A stretch of DNA of 64,000 bases, from NCBI GenBank assembly GCA_903970285.1, contig CAJCHN010000148.1, forward strand, positions 46,041 to 110,040. Reading direction: 5' to 3'. The notes under the pieces are model-generated. The model searched no databases, was not told where the DNA came from, and worked only from the letters and a program-made list of their open reading frames with translations. Positions 44,068-52,421 of this stretch are shown here, in pieces. This stretch comes from Rhodanobacteraceae bacterium (lineage in GTDB: Bacteria > Acidobacteriota > Terriglobia > Terriglobales > Acidobacteriaceae). Numbering within the stretch: position 1 is the first letter of the stretch; each line of letters starts with the position of its first letter. Position numbers and translations under genes: made by a program.

Positions 44068-45465
44068 CTACGGCAAGACAGCCGTCGCCTCCACCGGCTG
44101 TTTCAGCACCGTGCTCGTCGTCAGCGCAATCGGAACTCCATGCAACAGGTAGCTGCTCAGCACCTGCGCGTCGCGCCAGTTCACCTGCCAGCCGTGATCG
44201 ATCGCGACCAGGATGTACCGTCCCGCAGCCAGGTGGTCGAAGCTGAAGCTCCCATCGGTGTTGCTCTGCTGGCGGCGGATGGCTGCCTGCGCATGCGGGT
44301 CTGCCGGCACCAGCAGCAGCATGGCGCCGGCCGCCGGCTTCGCTCCCATCGCGGCCATCCCATTCAGGTTCAACTGCGGCAACGGTGCCGGCGCCGGCTC
44401 GACCGCTGGCTTGCCCGAGGACAGGTCCACCGTGTGCGATCCGTCTTTCGGCACGTTGACAATCTGCCCCTGCACCTCGTCTCTCGAGTCCATGTAGGGC
44501 CGAAGCACCTCGTAGCTGCCGGGCGCAAAGCCGCCCAGGTCCATCGATCCGTCTTCGTTTAGCGTCACCGACGTGGGATGGAAATCGCTCTCACCGAACG
44601 GCGAAATTTGCTGAATGGGCGGAACGTTCAGGATGCGCCGGACCATCCCGCGCCCATTGCTGCCATTTGGCAGGCCGCCGCCCGAATGCTGCACGATCAG
44701 GTGGACCGAGGGTACCGGCGTCAGGTGCAGGTCGGCCTGCTGGTTTGCGCCCGGCGTCACCCGGATCGCTGTCGCGCTCTCCAGGTCCGTCACCCCGGGA
44801 TAGTAGGTGATCGCGTAGGCGAGATCGAGGTTCGGGTCGGTCGCCGTTGGCGCGGGGACGCTTGCTGCATTGCCCGCGAACCTCCTTGGTCCGTGCGCCG
44901 CCAGCGCGTACCAGGGCTGGGCCTGCACCGCGATGAGAAAGTCACCGGGCAGCAGGTTGGCGAACTCATAGGAGCCGCGGTCGTCCGTTACCGTCGAGGC
45001 GACAGAGTGGGGTTCCTCACCGGCCTTCAGCAGCGTCACCTTCGCCTCGCGCACCGCCTCAGATGCTTCATCGAGCACATACCCGGTGATTGAACTGCTT
45101 GGAACGGCGCGGAAGGTGAGTGAGAAGCTGGGACTTGCCTGGTTCAGCACGATGCCCGTAGAAAGCTGGCCGTGCTGCTCCAACTCCTGTGCCGGGAATC
45201 CAGGCGCGGACACGCTCAGACGCCAGGTGCCGGCGCAGGGAAGCGGCAGAGCGAAGCGGCCCTCGGCATCCGTGTGCGCCACACTCGGAGAGGCCGCGTG
45301 TGCGCAAGGCTTGTCCGCACTGCCTGAGACTGCGGCGTGCGCTATCGGGCCGTCGTCGACGCTTGATACCAGCACGCCCTCGACCTCATAGGCCTGGCCG
45401 CTTGCCGCGCCGATTCCGGCCATCATCAGCACCAGCCCATGCAAGCAGATCGCCCGCAGGTTCAT
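44068..45465 (-). CDS. Secreted carboxypeptidase-regulatory-domain protein B
   Basis: A 465-residue exported protein with a signal peptide (AICLHGLVLMMAGIGAASGQ). Several carboxypeptidase regulatory-like beta-sandwich repeats are visible: YEVEGVLVSSVDDGPIAHAA, SITGYVLDEASEAVREAKVT with DDRGSYEFANLLPGDFLIAV, and a C-terminal one (NTDGSFSFDHLAAGRYILVA). It is all beta with no enzyme motif, likely a cell-surface or periplasmic structural or carbohydrate-contact protein. Its ATG overlaps the stop of the preceding gene (ATGA), so the two are translationally coupled. Confidence 0.82.
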   Translation of the reverse strand: MNLRAICLHGLVLMMAGIGAASGQAYEVEGVLVSSVDDGPIAHAAVSGSADKPCAHAASPSVAHTDAEGRFALPLPCAGTWRLSVSAPGFPAQELEQHGQLSTGIVLNQASPSFSLTFRAVPSSSITGYVLDEASEAVREAKVTLLKAGEEPHSVASTVTDDRGSYEFANLLPGDFLIAVQAQPWYALAAHGPRRFAGNAASVPAPTATDPNLDLAYAITYYPGVTDLESATAIRVTPGANQQADLHLTPVPSVHLIVQHSGGGLPNGSNGRGMVRRILNVPPIQQISPFGESDFHPTSVTLNEDGSMDLGGFAPGSYEVLRPYMDSRDEVQGQIVNVPKDGSHTVDLSSGKPAVEPAPAPLPQLNLNGMAAMGAKPAAGAMLLLVPADPHAQAAIRRQQSNTDGSFSFDHLAAGRYILVAIDHGWQVNWRDAQVLSSYLLHGVPIALTTSTVLKQPVEATAVLP

Positions 45466-47084
45466 CGCGAGAGCTCGCTTGTGGGGACAGCTTCGAGCGT
45501 CAGATTGCTCTGATCTCCCGGCTGGATCGTGACCGCACCGAAGTGGCTCGCGTATGCCGCGAGCGACCTCGGATCGTCGGGATCGAGCGTGTGGCGCGTC
45601 TCAAAGGCGATTGCGCGATAGCTGCCGGGCGGTAGATAGGCGTCGATGAACGACCCGTCCACCGCTGAGCGCAGCGTGTAAAACGGTGTCGCGCTCGGGC
45701 TCGAAGGCAGCAGGTAAAGCCAGCACGCCGCGGGCTTGCCGTCGAGCGTTACGAGACCATGCAGCGAAGCGGTCTGGTTACTCACCACAACCTGGATCGG
45801 CGTCGCGCCCGCGGCCGAAGCGGCAACCAGGTCGTGGCTGAGCAGGTCCGTGCCCCCAAACGTGGCCGCGCGTATGTACCAGGCGTGTCCCGGCCGCGCC
45901 CTCAGCCGATACGTTCCTGCCGGCGCCGCAAACGACGTAGTTCCGTCTGCGTTCTGCGTCAGGCGCAGCGGCTCCGAATGCAGGGACGGGGACGATCCAG
46001 ACGGTTCCAGGCTGAGCCCGAGCGCGCGCGCATTTGGAACCGTCAGCGCCTGGCCGGAGGAACTTGCCGCGGATGCCGCGTCATCATCCACCCGCACCTC
46101 GACCGGGATCGAGCTCACCGGCACGAAATGAAGGGTTACCGGAATCGGTTGAGCTTGCGCTGCATTCACGCTGATCACCGCCTGATCCAGCCCGTCCGCG
46201 CCGAAGTTGTGGCGCCGTGCCTGCAACGTGTAGGTTCCGGCCGGGAAGCGCAGCTTGATCTCGGCTGTGCCGCCGGCGGCCTCAACCTGAGTGAAGGGAA
46301 CCGGAAAGGTGGTGCCGTTCGCGGCGATCGCGGTCAGCAGGTTCATCTCCCGCACCGCCGCATTCTCCACCCGCGCCGTCACCTCCAGCAGCGGCACGGT
46401 CGCCGGATGCAGGTCAAGGTTGAGCTGATCGCCGCTATGCACCTCCAGCGCCTCGACGCCACCGGACGACGGCTGAGGAATGACGGCGGGCAGAATGGCC
46501 TCATCTGAAGCGGAGCGAGCGAAGCCCGTCTCCAGGCAATACTCGCCGGCACGCAGGGGCAGACGAAACTGGCCGTGCGCGTTCGAGCGGGTAATCGCCG
46601 CGGTCACCCAGCGGCGGCCACCTTCATCCACCAGGCTGCGCCGGCCTTCGATTGAGACGTCCGGAATGGGGTGGCCGTCGGCATCCAGCACCGTCCCTTT
46701 CACGATCGCTTCCGGATACAGGCGAAGCTGGATGGGTGCGGCAAGCGCCTCCGCTCTGAGCGTCAGCTCGTTGGGATCGTTATAGTTCTGCGCAAAGGTG
46801 TAGCCCGGTTTGACGGCGGAGATGTTCAGCGCCGAGGGATCGGCCGCCGCAAAGCTGAAATGTCCTTCTGCATCAGTGAACGTCGCCCGCGAGCCCAATC
46901 GGACCAGCGCTCGGGAGATCGGCTGGTTCGACACTCCGTCGAGGACGGTACCAGAGACATCCTGCGGCGCACTATCGGCGGACGCCTGCCCCTTCGACGC
47001 AGCTCCCATCAGCAGCGGCAGGAACCAGGAGACGAGCAAGAGAAGCTCGCGAGCGTGCGCGTGCCTCGTTTTTGGCTGCTCCAT
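45462..47084 (-). CDS. Secreted carboxypeptidase-regulatory-domain protein A
   Basis: A 540-residue exported protein with a hydrophobic signal (ELLLLVSWFLPLLMGAASKG). Repeats of the carboxypeptidase regulatory-like type: VSGTVLDGVSNQPISRALVR with FTDAEGHFSFAAADPSAL, KGTVLDADGHPIPDVSIEGR with NAHGQFRLPLRAGEY, and LHGLVTLDGKPAACWLYLLP with SAVDGSFIDAYLPPGSYRAI. The ATG at 47084 has GGAGAG upstream. It is coupled to the paralogue that follows. Related sequences in acidobacteria often serve as the N-domain of TonB receptors; here they stand alone. Confidence 0.82.
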   Translation of the reverse strand: MEQPKTRHAHARELLLLVSWFLPLLMGAASKGQASADSAPQDVSGTVLDGVSNQPISRALVRLGSRATFTDAEGHFSFAAADPSALNISAVKPGYTFAQNYNDPNELTLRAEALAAPIQLRLYPEAIVKGTVLDADGHPIPDVSIEGRRSLVDEGGRRWVTAAITRSNAHGQFRLPLRAGEYCLETGFARSASDEAILPAVIPQPSSGGVEALEVHSGDQLNLDLHPATVPLLEVTARVENAAVREMNLLTAIAANGTTFPVPFTQVEAAGGTAEIKLRFPAGTYTLQARRHNFGADGLDQAVISVNAAQAQPIPVTLHFVPVSSIPVEVRVDDDAASAASSSGQALTVPNARALGLSLEPSGSSPSLHSEPLRLTQNADGTTSFAAPAGTYRLRARPGHAWYIRAATFGGTDLLSHDLVAASAAGATPIQVVVSNQTASLHGLVTLDGKPAACWLYLLPSSPSATPFYTLRSAVDGSFIDAYLPPGSYRAIAFETRHTLDPDDPRSLAAYASHFGAVTIQPGDQSNLTLEAVPTSELSR

Positions 47085-47213
47085 CTGCGAATCTCTCCGT
47101 CCGGGTTCGACGAAGCCAGAATAGGGAAGGTGAGTGCGGCTTGTACAGCCGTCCGAAGTCGATATCCTGTGAGGTAAGCGAACCAGCCCGAGCCTCTGGC
47201 GGCAGCCGCGAAC

Positions 47214-48326
47214 TTAATCCTCGCGCGATTGCAGGCGTCTCAGCGCCCAAACCGCCGCTTCGGCCAGCATGGCGTCCGTGCCTCGCGCCCACTCCGCGAG
47301 CCGGGGCACAAAGCTTGCATCTCCGCTGTTCCCCATCGCGATCGCCACATTCCTTTGTACTCTTCGCCGCCGCGTGCGCTCGAGAGGAGATCCCTGGAAC
47401 TCCCGGCGAAACTCCGCATCTCCCATCGCGGCAAGCCAATCCAGACGCGGATTCACCAGTTCGGGCCGCGTGGCCAATCCGGCCTGCGCCGCCACCGGCG
47501 CGCGGCGATTCCACGGACAGACATCCTGGCAGATATCGCAGCCGAAGACATGCCGCCCCATGCCTTCGCGCAGCTCCACGGGGATCGGCCCCTTCAACTC
47601 GATCGTGAGATACGAGATGCAGCGCGTCGCATCCATCTCCCGCGGCGCAACCAGCGCATCGGTCGGACACGCCTCAATACAGCGCGTGCAACTTCCGCAG
47701 CGGTCCGCGCTCATCGCCGCGACTGCGTCGGATGCAACCTCCAGCGAAGTCACGATGACGGCCAGCAGCAGCCACGAACCCACTCCCTGGTTGATCACGC
47801 AAGTATTCTTGCCAACCCACCCAATTCCGGCCCGGGCGGCAAAGTCACGCTCCAGCAGCGGCCCGGTATCCACATAGCAGCGCGTCTCGCATTCCACACG
47901 TTCGCGCAGCGCCCCCTCAACCACCCGAAGGCGCACCATCAGATCGTAGTGGTAATCGACGGCTTTGCCGCTTTCATCGCCATTCCAGGCATAGCGCGCA
48001 ATCCACCCGCGCCCGGCCTCGTCCGGATCTTGCGAGAGCGGCCCCGCCCCGTTGTAGTTGAACCCGCACACCACCACCGACCTTGCCCACGGCATCGCCC
48101 GGCGCGCCGACCCTCGCAGCAACTCCCCCTGCGCATTCCGCCGTTTCAGGTACTCCATCTCGCCTGCGCGTCCGCTCTCGATCCAGGTCCGAAAGCGCTC
48201 TGCGGTGAGCGCACCATCCGCTTCCTCCGCAGCCGGCGCCGGCGCGACTCCCGCCAGGTTGAAACCCTCCGCTTGGGCGCGTTCCCGCACCCACTGCACC
48301 AGCTCCGCGTTCCAGGCGCCACCCAC
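47214..48326 (-). CDS. queG: Epoxyqueuosine reductase
   Basis: A cobalamin- and Fe-S-dependent reductase (370 residues) that makes queuosine from epoxyqueuosine in tRNA, the last step of Q synthesis. Two ferredoxin-type clusters are visible: CGSCTRCIEACPTDAL and CDICQDVCPWN. CYVDTGPLLERDFAARAGIGWVGKN is the QueG core with its proton-donor Asp. HEAT-like helices lie at the C-terminus. It starts at GTG 48326, the only start after an in-frame stop. It is divergent from tRNA-Ser and followed on the same strand by the carboxypeptidase-regulatory pair. Confidence 0.94.
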   Translation of the reverse strand: MGGAWNAELVQWVRERAQAEGFNLAGVAPAPAAEEADGALTAERFRTWIESGRAGEMEYLKRRNAQGELLRGSARRAMPWARSVVVCGFNYNGAGPLSQDPDEAGRGWIARYAWNGDESGKAVDYHYDLMVRLRVVEGALRERVECETRCYVDTGPLLERDFAARAGIGWVGKNTCVINQGVGSWLLLAVIVTSLEVASDAVAAMSADRCGSCTRCIEACPTDALVAPREMDATRCISYLTIELKGPIPVELREGMGRHVFGCDICQDVCPWNRRAPVAAQAGLATRPELVNPRLDWLAAMGDAEFRREFQGSPLERTRRRRVQRNVAIAMGNSGDASFVPRLAEWARGTDAMLAEAAVWALRRLQSRED

Positions 48327-48365
48327 TTCTCCAGCTTAGCGCCCGCGACCACGATAGCCGCGCCA

Positions 48366-48394
48366 TTGAAGAAAATCGCCGACGCCGGTAAACT
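48366..48394 (+). promoter_or_regulatory. Putative promoter of tRNA-Ser
   Basis: TTGAAG (48366-48371) and TAAACT (48389-48394) are 17 bp apart, about 30 bp before the mature tRNA-Ser 5' end. Confidence 0.6.
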
Positions 48395-48426
48395 AACCGG
48401 AGCGATGCATCGCTGCCTCGCGGCGC

Positions 48427-48518
48427 GGACAGATGGCAGAGCCCGGTTTAATGCACCTGACTCGAAATCAGACGTACCTTCACGGGTACCGGGGGTTCGA
48501 ATCCCTCTCTGTCCGCCA
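48427..48518 (+). tRNA. tRNA-Ser (anticodon CGA), with encoded CCA
   Basis: A 92-nt class II tRNA: acceptor GGACAGA/TCTGTCC, discriminator G and CCA at 48516-48518, anticodon stem CCTGA/TCAGA with loop CTCGAAA (anticodon CGA), a long variable arm (GTACC...GGTAC), and a T arm GGGGG-TTCGAAT-CCCTC. Its last 25 bp are repeated at 49232-49256, marking it as an integration target. Confidence 0.96.
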
Positions 48519-48758
48519 CTCATCTTGAACTAACCCCACAAAACAAACGCTTTATAGCTATCTGCCTGCACGGAAGATGTGTTCGCGGCTCGACCTGTTT
48601 TTGCGCTCACTTGCGCCGAACTGGTCTTGCTTTGGCACAGTCTTGTCACAGAGCGGCGTTTGGGGGTTTGTTCCATGTACCTTCCATCCCCTACGCGTAA
48701 CCAGCGATTCGCCGGATGTCCTGCTGCTTGTACGAACTGTTGTAAGTTTAGGAGTGTT

Positions 48759-49172
48759 ATGCCACCTATTGTGAAAGCCACCCCCCTTCAACTGAAGAAA
48801 CGAATTGAGGTCATTGAACGGGAGATCGGGTCGCGTTGTCCGACGCTCTGGGGCGAACGAGAGCTGCTGATAAAGCGGCTCGAAGCACTTGAACACGGGG
48901 AACAGCACATCTTCGCCAAGATGAAGAAGCCCCATGAAGCGATCATGCTTTGTCTTGATCTGCGCGACCATGCGATGACCGTGGACGAGGTGTTTCAGAT
49001 GATGCAGCGCGGAGGGTTTCCGATGAAGCCGCTCTCTGGGCGAGGCACACTCAACGATCTGATGCGTTACCATGCCGGGCTGAAGACGCAGGCTACGAGC
49101 AAGCCGCGTCTTCGCCGGGTTGGGGACGTGTTCGGTAGAGCGGAGTGGTCCGCTAATAAGTTTCACGATTAG
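48759..49172 (+). CDS. Unknown 137-residue protein, sole gene of the tRNA-Ser islet
   Basis: Starts at ATG 48759 with GGAG 5 nt upstream; the product begins MPPIVKATPLQLKKRIEVIE. An N-terminal charged helix (to about residue 50) is followed by a possible winged-helix-like part (HEAIMLCLDLRDHAMTVDEV, then FQMMQRGGFPMKPLSGRGTL) and a basic tail (SKPRLRRVG). A DNA-binding role is a guess from that pattern. I recognise no family. The frame is open further upstream, but that part lacks protein-like character. It is the cargo of the islet bracketed by tRNA-Ser repeats. Confidence 0.65.
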   Translation: MPPIVKATPLQLKKRIEVIEREIGSRCPTLWGERELLIKRLEALEHGEQHIFAKMKKPHEAIMLCLDLRDHAMTVDEVFQMMQRGGFPMKPLSGRGTLNDLMRYHAGLKTQATSKPRLRRVGDVFGRAEWSANKFHD

Positions 49173-49176
49173 ACAA

Positions 49177-49190
49177 CAAGAATATTCTTG
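49177..49190. promoter_or_regulatory. 14-bp perfect palindrome after the islet gene
   Basis: CAAGAATATTCTTG is a perfect palindrome 5 bp past the islet gene stop and 41 bp before the distal att repeat. It might be a site for the islet protein or a recombination accessory site; nothing proves either. Confidence 0.35.
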
Positions 49191-49231
49191 ACACGACGCA
49201 TCACCTGCGGCACGTTTGAGTCCTGCCCTAC

Positions 49232-49256
49232 GGTTCGGATCCCTCTCTGTCCGCCA
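49232..49256 (+). repeat. Distal att repeat: copy of the tRNA-Ser 3' end
   Basis: These 25 bp match 48494-48518 at 24 positions (a G replaces an A in the T loop). No tRNA 5' half precedes it, so it is an attachment-site copy and not a second tRNA gene. Confidence 0.85.
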
Positions 49257-49323
49257 TAACCCCATCGACGTGCCTTGATCACGCTTCCGCGCGGCAGTTC
49301 GCCGCTAAGCGATCGGCCCGCCG

Positions 49324-51210
49324 CTAGGCGATCGGCGCTCGTTCAATGTCTCCCAGTACCGTTGGCCCGGTCTCCCCGCTCACGCGCCGCAGCAGGAAGA
49401 TTCGCAGCCGCCCATAGTGTTTTGCCATCTCCGTGTAGCCCGCGTAGTCACAGGCAAAATCCGTCGCATCCCGCAAAGCCAGGATGGCCGCGAAGGTTTC
49501 GGTCACATAGACGCAACCTTCAGGCGTGACCGGCTCGATCCGCGCCGCGCGGCTTACATGCGCCCCGTAGAAGTTTGGCCGCGCCAGCACTGGATCGGTC
49601 AACTGGTACACCGGTCCGAGGTGGCCGCCCAGCCGCAGCCTCAAGCCTGGGGGTAGACCTGCTTCCGCCAAGTCGACCCCGCGCATACGCTCCTGCAGCG
49701 CCAGCGCCAGCGCTGCCGCCTCGTGCACATCATCCAGCACAACGAAGATGCCGTCGCCCCACGTGTTGACAAATGCGGTTTTCTCCGCAAAGCCGCGTAG
49801 CACCTCGCTCACCGGGCCCATAATGTTTTCGGCGAAACACGGCAGTTCTGTATCCGTCAGTTTGCTGAATCCATGAAAGTCGCCGAACAGCATGGTTCGA
49901 ATGCTCCGGCACCTGTTCATCGGCGGAGCCTCCGGAGCCACATACGCCGATAAATTCTCCTCGCCGACCCTGCTGCCGCAGCGAATGACATGTTGCGGAA
50001 GCCCGGTCCTGCGCCAGTCCTTGATGTCCACCACGGTCCCGGCAATCCCCGATCTCGCTTCGCCATCCCACACCACGCATTGCATCACCGGAGCCATCAT
50101 GTGGCGCGCCGCCAGCAGCGCCAGCCCCATTGCCAGCTGGCTGCAGTACTGAAACAGGCAGTCATGCTGCAGATACCGGTCCTCGGTTGCATACTGCACC
50201 GAGTTTGCCCTCGTCAGGCACGCGTGAAATCGCTCCACCCAGTTTCCACCCGAGGGTTCCACCGAGTGCGTAATGAAGTCCTCCATCGTAAACGGCAGCA
50301 CCACATGGAGCGCTCCGCCCTGTCGCAGCAACTCCTCGGCAAACAGGATGTCCGCCCCAGCCGCCAGCGAGCCGTATCCCGATCCGATCCGCTCGGTGCG
50401 GATGATCCGCTCGATCTCCGCTCGCACCGCCGGCTCTTCTTCCTCCACAAGCCGGCCCTGTACCCCGGGCTTCGCCATGATGTGCCCGGTATAGTGGGCC
50501 ACCGCAGGCTGCTTCAACCCGCGCAGAAGCTCTTCCGAAAGCCCCAGGGCCGCGGCCAGCCGTCGCAACTGCCGCTCCGTCGTCGCAATCTGCGCAAAGT
50601 CCGGCACTCCCAGCCGCCAGACCTCGGGCACCAGCCGCTCCACCGCGTCGAGCTCCCCCAGGATCAGGTTCGCTTCCACCTCGGTCGCCAGCCGCCAGTA
50701 TCGGTCGTCCGCCCGATCCTCGCGCTTCAACTCCTCCAGGATGGTCAGCACCTTGCCTGCCAGCCGCGCAGCCCCCGCCCGGTCGCCAGTCCACACCGCC
50801 AGCGCCGACGCGTTGATCCCCGGGTAGTACGCCTCCGCCAGCTCGCCCGCAGTCTCCGCGCGCCGGTAATTTCCCTCGTAGATCGCCTGTGCCTCCGCGT
50901 GCAGCGCCAGCCTCTGTTGGCCCTGCGATGCAAACCCAAGATCCTTCTTGAGCCTTGCCAGCAGCGCCCGCAGCTCGGGGGCCTCGTGCTGCTCGAGTCC
51001 AAAATCTTCAAACTTCTTCAACGCCATCTCGGTCGCGCCTGCATTCGCCAGGCTCAACACCGCCAGGTGTGCAAACGCCAGCTCATCCGGCCAGCGCTCC
51101 AGCCCCTCCTTCGCCAGGTCATACGAGCGGAAAAACTCTCCATTGCTGAAGTAAGCTTTCGCCTCCCGAAACCCCGCCAACCGCGCGGGGTCATTCTGCG
51201 TCAACTTCAT
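49324..51210 (-). CDS. TPR-type protein with C-terminal class III nucleotidyl cyclase-like domain
   Basis: A 628-residue protein. The first ~280 residues are helical repeats resembling TPR/TRAFs-binding regions (EAKAYFSNGEFFRSYDLAKE, AYYPGINASALAVWTGDRAG). The middle (~280-430) is conserved-looking but unassigned. The last ~180 residues are a class III adenylate/guanylate cyclase-like domain: FGDFHGFSKLTD with the first metal Asp, WGDGIFVVLDD with the second, and FYGAHVSRAARIEP, where the usual transition-state Asn is Ser but the Arg remains. ATG 51210 has GAGG upstream. It is divergent from a haem-sensor gene. It may make a cyclic nucleotide, or be a degenerate sensor. Confidence 0.8.
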   Translation of the reverse strand: MKLTQNDPARLAGFREAKAYFSNGEFFRSYDLAKEGLERWPDELAFAHLAVLSLANAGATEMALKKFEDFGLEQHEAPELRALLARLKKDLGFASQGQQRLALHAEAQAIYEGNYRRAETAGELAEAYYPGINASALAVWTGDRAGAARLAGKVLTILEELKREDRADDRYWRLATEVEANLILGELDAVERLVPEVWRLGVPDFAQIATTERQLRRLAAALGLSEELLRGLKQPAVAHYTGHIMAKPGVQGRLVEEEEPAVRAEIERIIRTERIGSGYGSLAAGADILFAEELLRQGGALHVVLPFTMEDFITHSVEPSGGNWVERFHACLTRANSVQYATEDRYLQHDCLFQYCSQLAMGLALLAARHMMAPVMQCVVWDGEARSGIAGTVVDIKDWRRTGLPQHVIRCGSRVGEENLSAYVAPEAPPMNRCRSIRTMLFGDFHGFSKLTDTELPCFAENIMGPVSEVLRGFAEKTAFVNTWGDGIFVVLDDVHEAAALALALQERMRGVDLAEAGLPPGLRLRLGGHLGPVYQLTDPVLARPNFYGAHVSRAARIEPVTPEGCVYVTETFAAILALRDATDFACDYAGYTEMAKHYGRLRIFLLRRVSGETGPTVLGDIERAPIA

Positions 51211-51412
51211 CCTGTGCCTCGCTCCGGTTCCGCAAGCCGGTTCCGCCACGTCCCGCCTGGCTCAAAGCAGCAATCGCTGTTGGTGAGACCGAGAGATTGC
51301 CTGAGCCGCTCCAGAGTACTCGAAAAGCCGCAGCCCGTGCGTATAAGCCGTCTGCCCGCCGAGACGCCGCCATGTACACTGACCACGCTGCTCTACCCTT
51401 GCGGAGTACTGC

Positions 51413-52288
51413 TTGAAACTGCTGGCCAAGTTCAACCTCATCCTGCTCGTCATCTTTGGTCTGGGAGGTCTCCTCATCTCCCACTTCGCCTACCAGTTCC
51501 TGGTGGGCAACGCGCGCCGGGAGATCCTGCAGGAAGCCCAGTTGATGATGGCCTCCGCACTCGCCGTCCGCGACTATACCTCCAACGACCTCTCGCCGCT
51601 GCTGCAGCAGAATCCGCAGCACCGCGTCCGCTTCCTCGCCGAAACCGTTCCCGCCTACGGCGCCACCTCCACCTTCCGCATGCTGCGCGACAAATATCCC
51701 GAGTACACCTACAAGGAAGCTGCGCTGAATCCCACCAACCTCAACGATCGCGCCACGGACTGGGAAGCCGGCGTCATCCAGGACCTGCGCAACCACCCCG
51801 GGCAAGCCCCCATGGTCGGAGAACGCGATACCCCCATGGGACGCGAACTGTACATGGCCAATCCCATCAAGCCCAACCCGGGCTGCCTGGAGTGCCACAG
51901 CATCCCCGCCGCCGCGCCCAAGGCCATGATCACCGTCTATGGCACGGAGCATGGTTTCGGCTGGAAGCCTCAGGAGGTGGTCGGCGCCCAGATCATCTCC
52001 GTCCCCATGTCCGTCCCCATCGCCATCGCCGATTCAGCCTTCCATGAACTCGTCTTCTTCCTGGTCGCCACGCTCCTCGTCACCATCATCGCTCTCGACC
52101 TCGGCGTCTACGCCTTCGTTCTGCGCCCGCTCAAGAAGGTCTCGGAGACCGCTGACCGCATCAGCCGCGGCGAAAAGAACGTCGCACCCCTGGTTCCCGC
52201 CGGGCACGACGAGATCGCCACGGTCACAGCATCGTTCAACCGGATGCAGCTCAGCCTGGCCAAAGCGCTCCGCATGCTCGAAGAGTAA
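51413..52288 (+). CDS. DUF3365 (Tll0287-like) haem c sensor with HAMP domain
   Basis: A 291-residue membrane sensor. An N-terminal TM helix (FNLILLVIFGLGGLLISHFA) is followed by a periplasmic DUF3365 domain with the c-type haem motif CLECH, a second TM helix (LVFFLVATLLVTIIALDLGV), and a HAMP linker (LRPLKKVSETADRISRGEKN) ending in a short coiled coil with no output domain. It starts at TTG 51413 with GGAG upstream. It probably senses redox, NO or O2 and signals through a partner. The divergent cyclase-like gene is a natural candidate, which is inference. Haem attachment would need the Ccm system, encoded at 58.5-61.5 kb. Confidence 0.87.
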   Translation: MKLLAKFNLILLVIFGLGGLLISHFAYQFLVGNARREILQEAQLMMASALAVRDYTSNDLSPLLQQNPQHRVRFLAETVPAYGATSTFRMLRDKYPEYTYKEAALNPTNLNDRATDWEAGVIQDLRNHPGQAPMVGERDTPMGRELYMANPIKPNPGCLECHSIPAAAPKAMITVYGTEHGFGWKPQEVVGAQIISVPMSVPIAIADSAFHELVFFLVATLLVTIIALDLGVYAFVLRPLKKVSETADRISRGEKNVAPLVPAGHDEIATVTASFNRMQLSLAKALRMLEE

Positions 52289-52313
52289 CAATTGGTTCCT
52301 GATCTGCCCTGAA

Positions 52314-52420
52314 GCATTTCTCCTGGGGGTGTAAACCCGAAGCCAAGCCTGGGGCACCGTTTTACGCCAGGGGAATGGCACCCGCAGGCGTTATCCAGGC
52401 CACAGCAACAGGAGAAATGC
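52314..52420. repeat. 107-bp palindromic element between convergent genes
   Basis: GCATTTCTCCTG (52314-52325) and CAGGAGAAATGC (52409-52420) are perfect 12-bp inverted ends. Inside, GCCA..CCTGG and CCAGG..TGGC make a further imperfect hairpin. It fills the gap between the haem-sensor gene and the TIR gene, where it could act as a bidirectional terminator or be a miniature interspersed element. Confidence 0.6.
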
Positions 52421-52421
52421 G

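Larger units (their letters stand above)
48519..49256 (+). mobile_element. 738-bp integrated islet at tRNA-Ser, bounded by a 25-bp repeat
   Basis: The last 25 bp of tRNA-Ser (48494-48518) recur at 49232-49256 with one mismatch; both contain ATCCCTCTCTGTCCGCCA. This is the footprint of site-specific integration into a tRNA 3' end: attL restores the tRNA, attR carries the displaced end. The stretch between holds one small gene (48759-49172), about 240 bp of non-coding DNA before it, and a 14-bp palindrome after it. No integrase is present, so it is a remnant or relies on an integrase in trans. Confidence 0.75.

Noticed and set aside
48427..48518. Selenocysteine tRNA, because the arms looked long
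   Set aside because: The anticodon is CGA and the acceptor is 7 bp with discriminator G, which is an ordinary class II tRNA-Ser.
48579..48758. N-terminal 60-residue extension of the islet protein
   Set aside because: The extension is not protein-like, while ATG 48759 has a strong ribosome site.
49232..49256. Second tRNA-Ser gene
   Set aside because: Only the T arm and acceptor 3' strand are present; no D arm or anticodon arm lies upstream. It is an att repeat.
49990..52047. 685-codon plus-strand frame across the cyclase gene and the start of the haem-sensor gene
   Set aside because: It is antisense or out of frame to two recognised genes and reads as Arg/Pro/Leu-rich shadow sequence.
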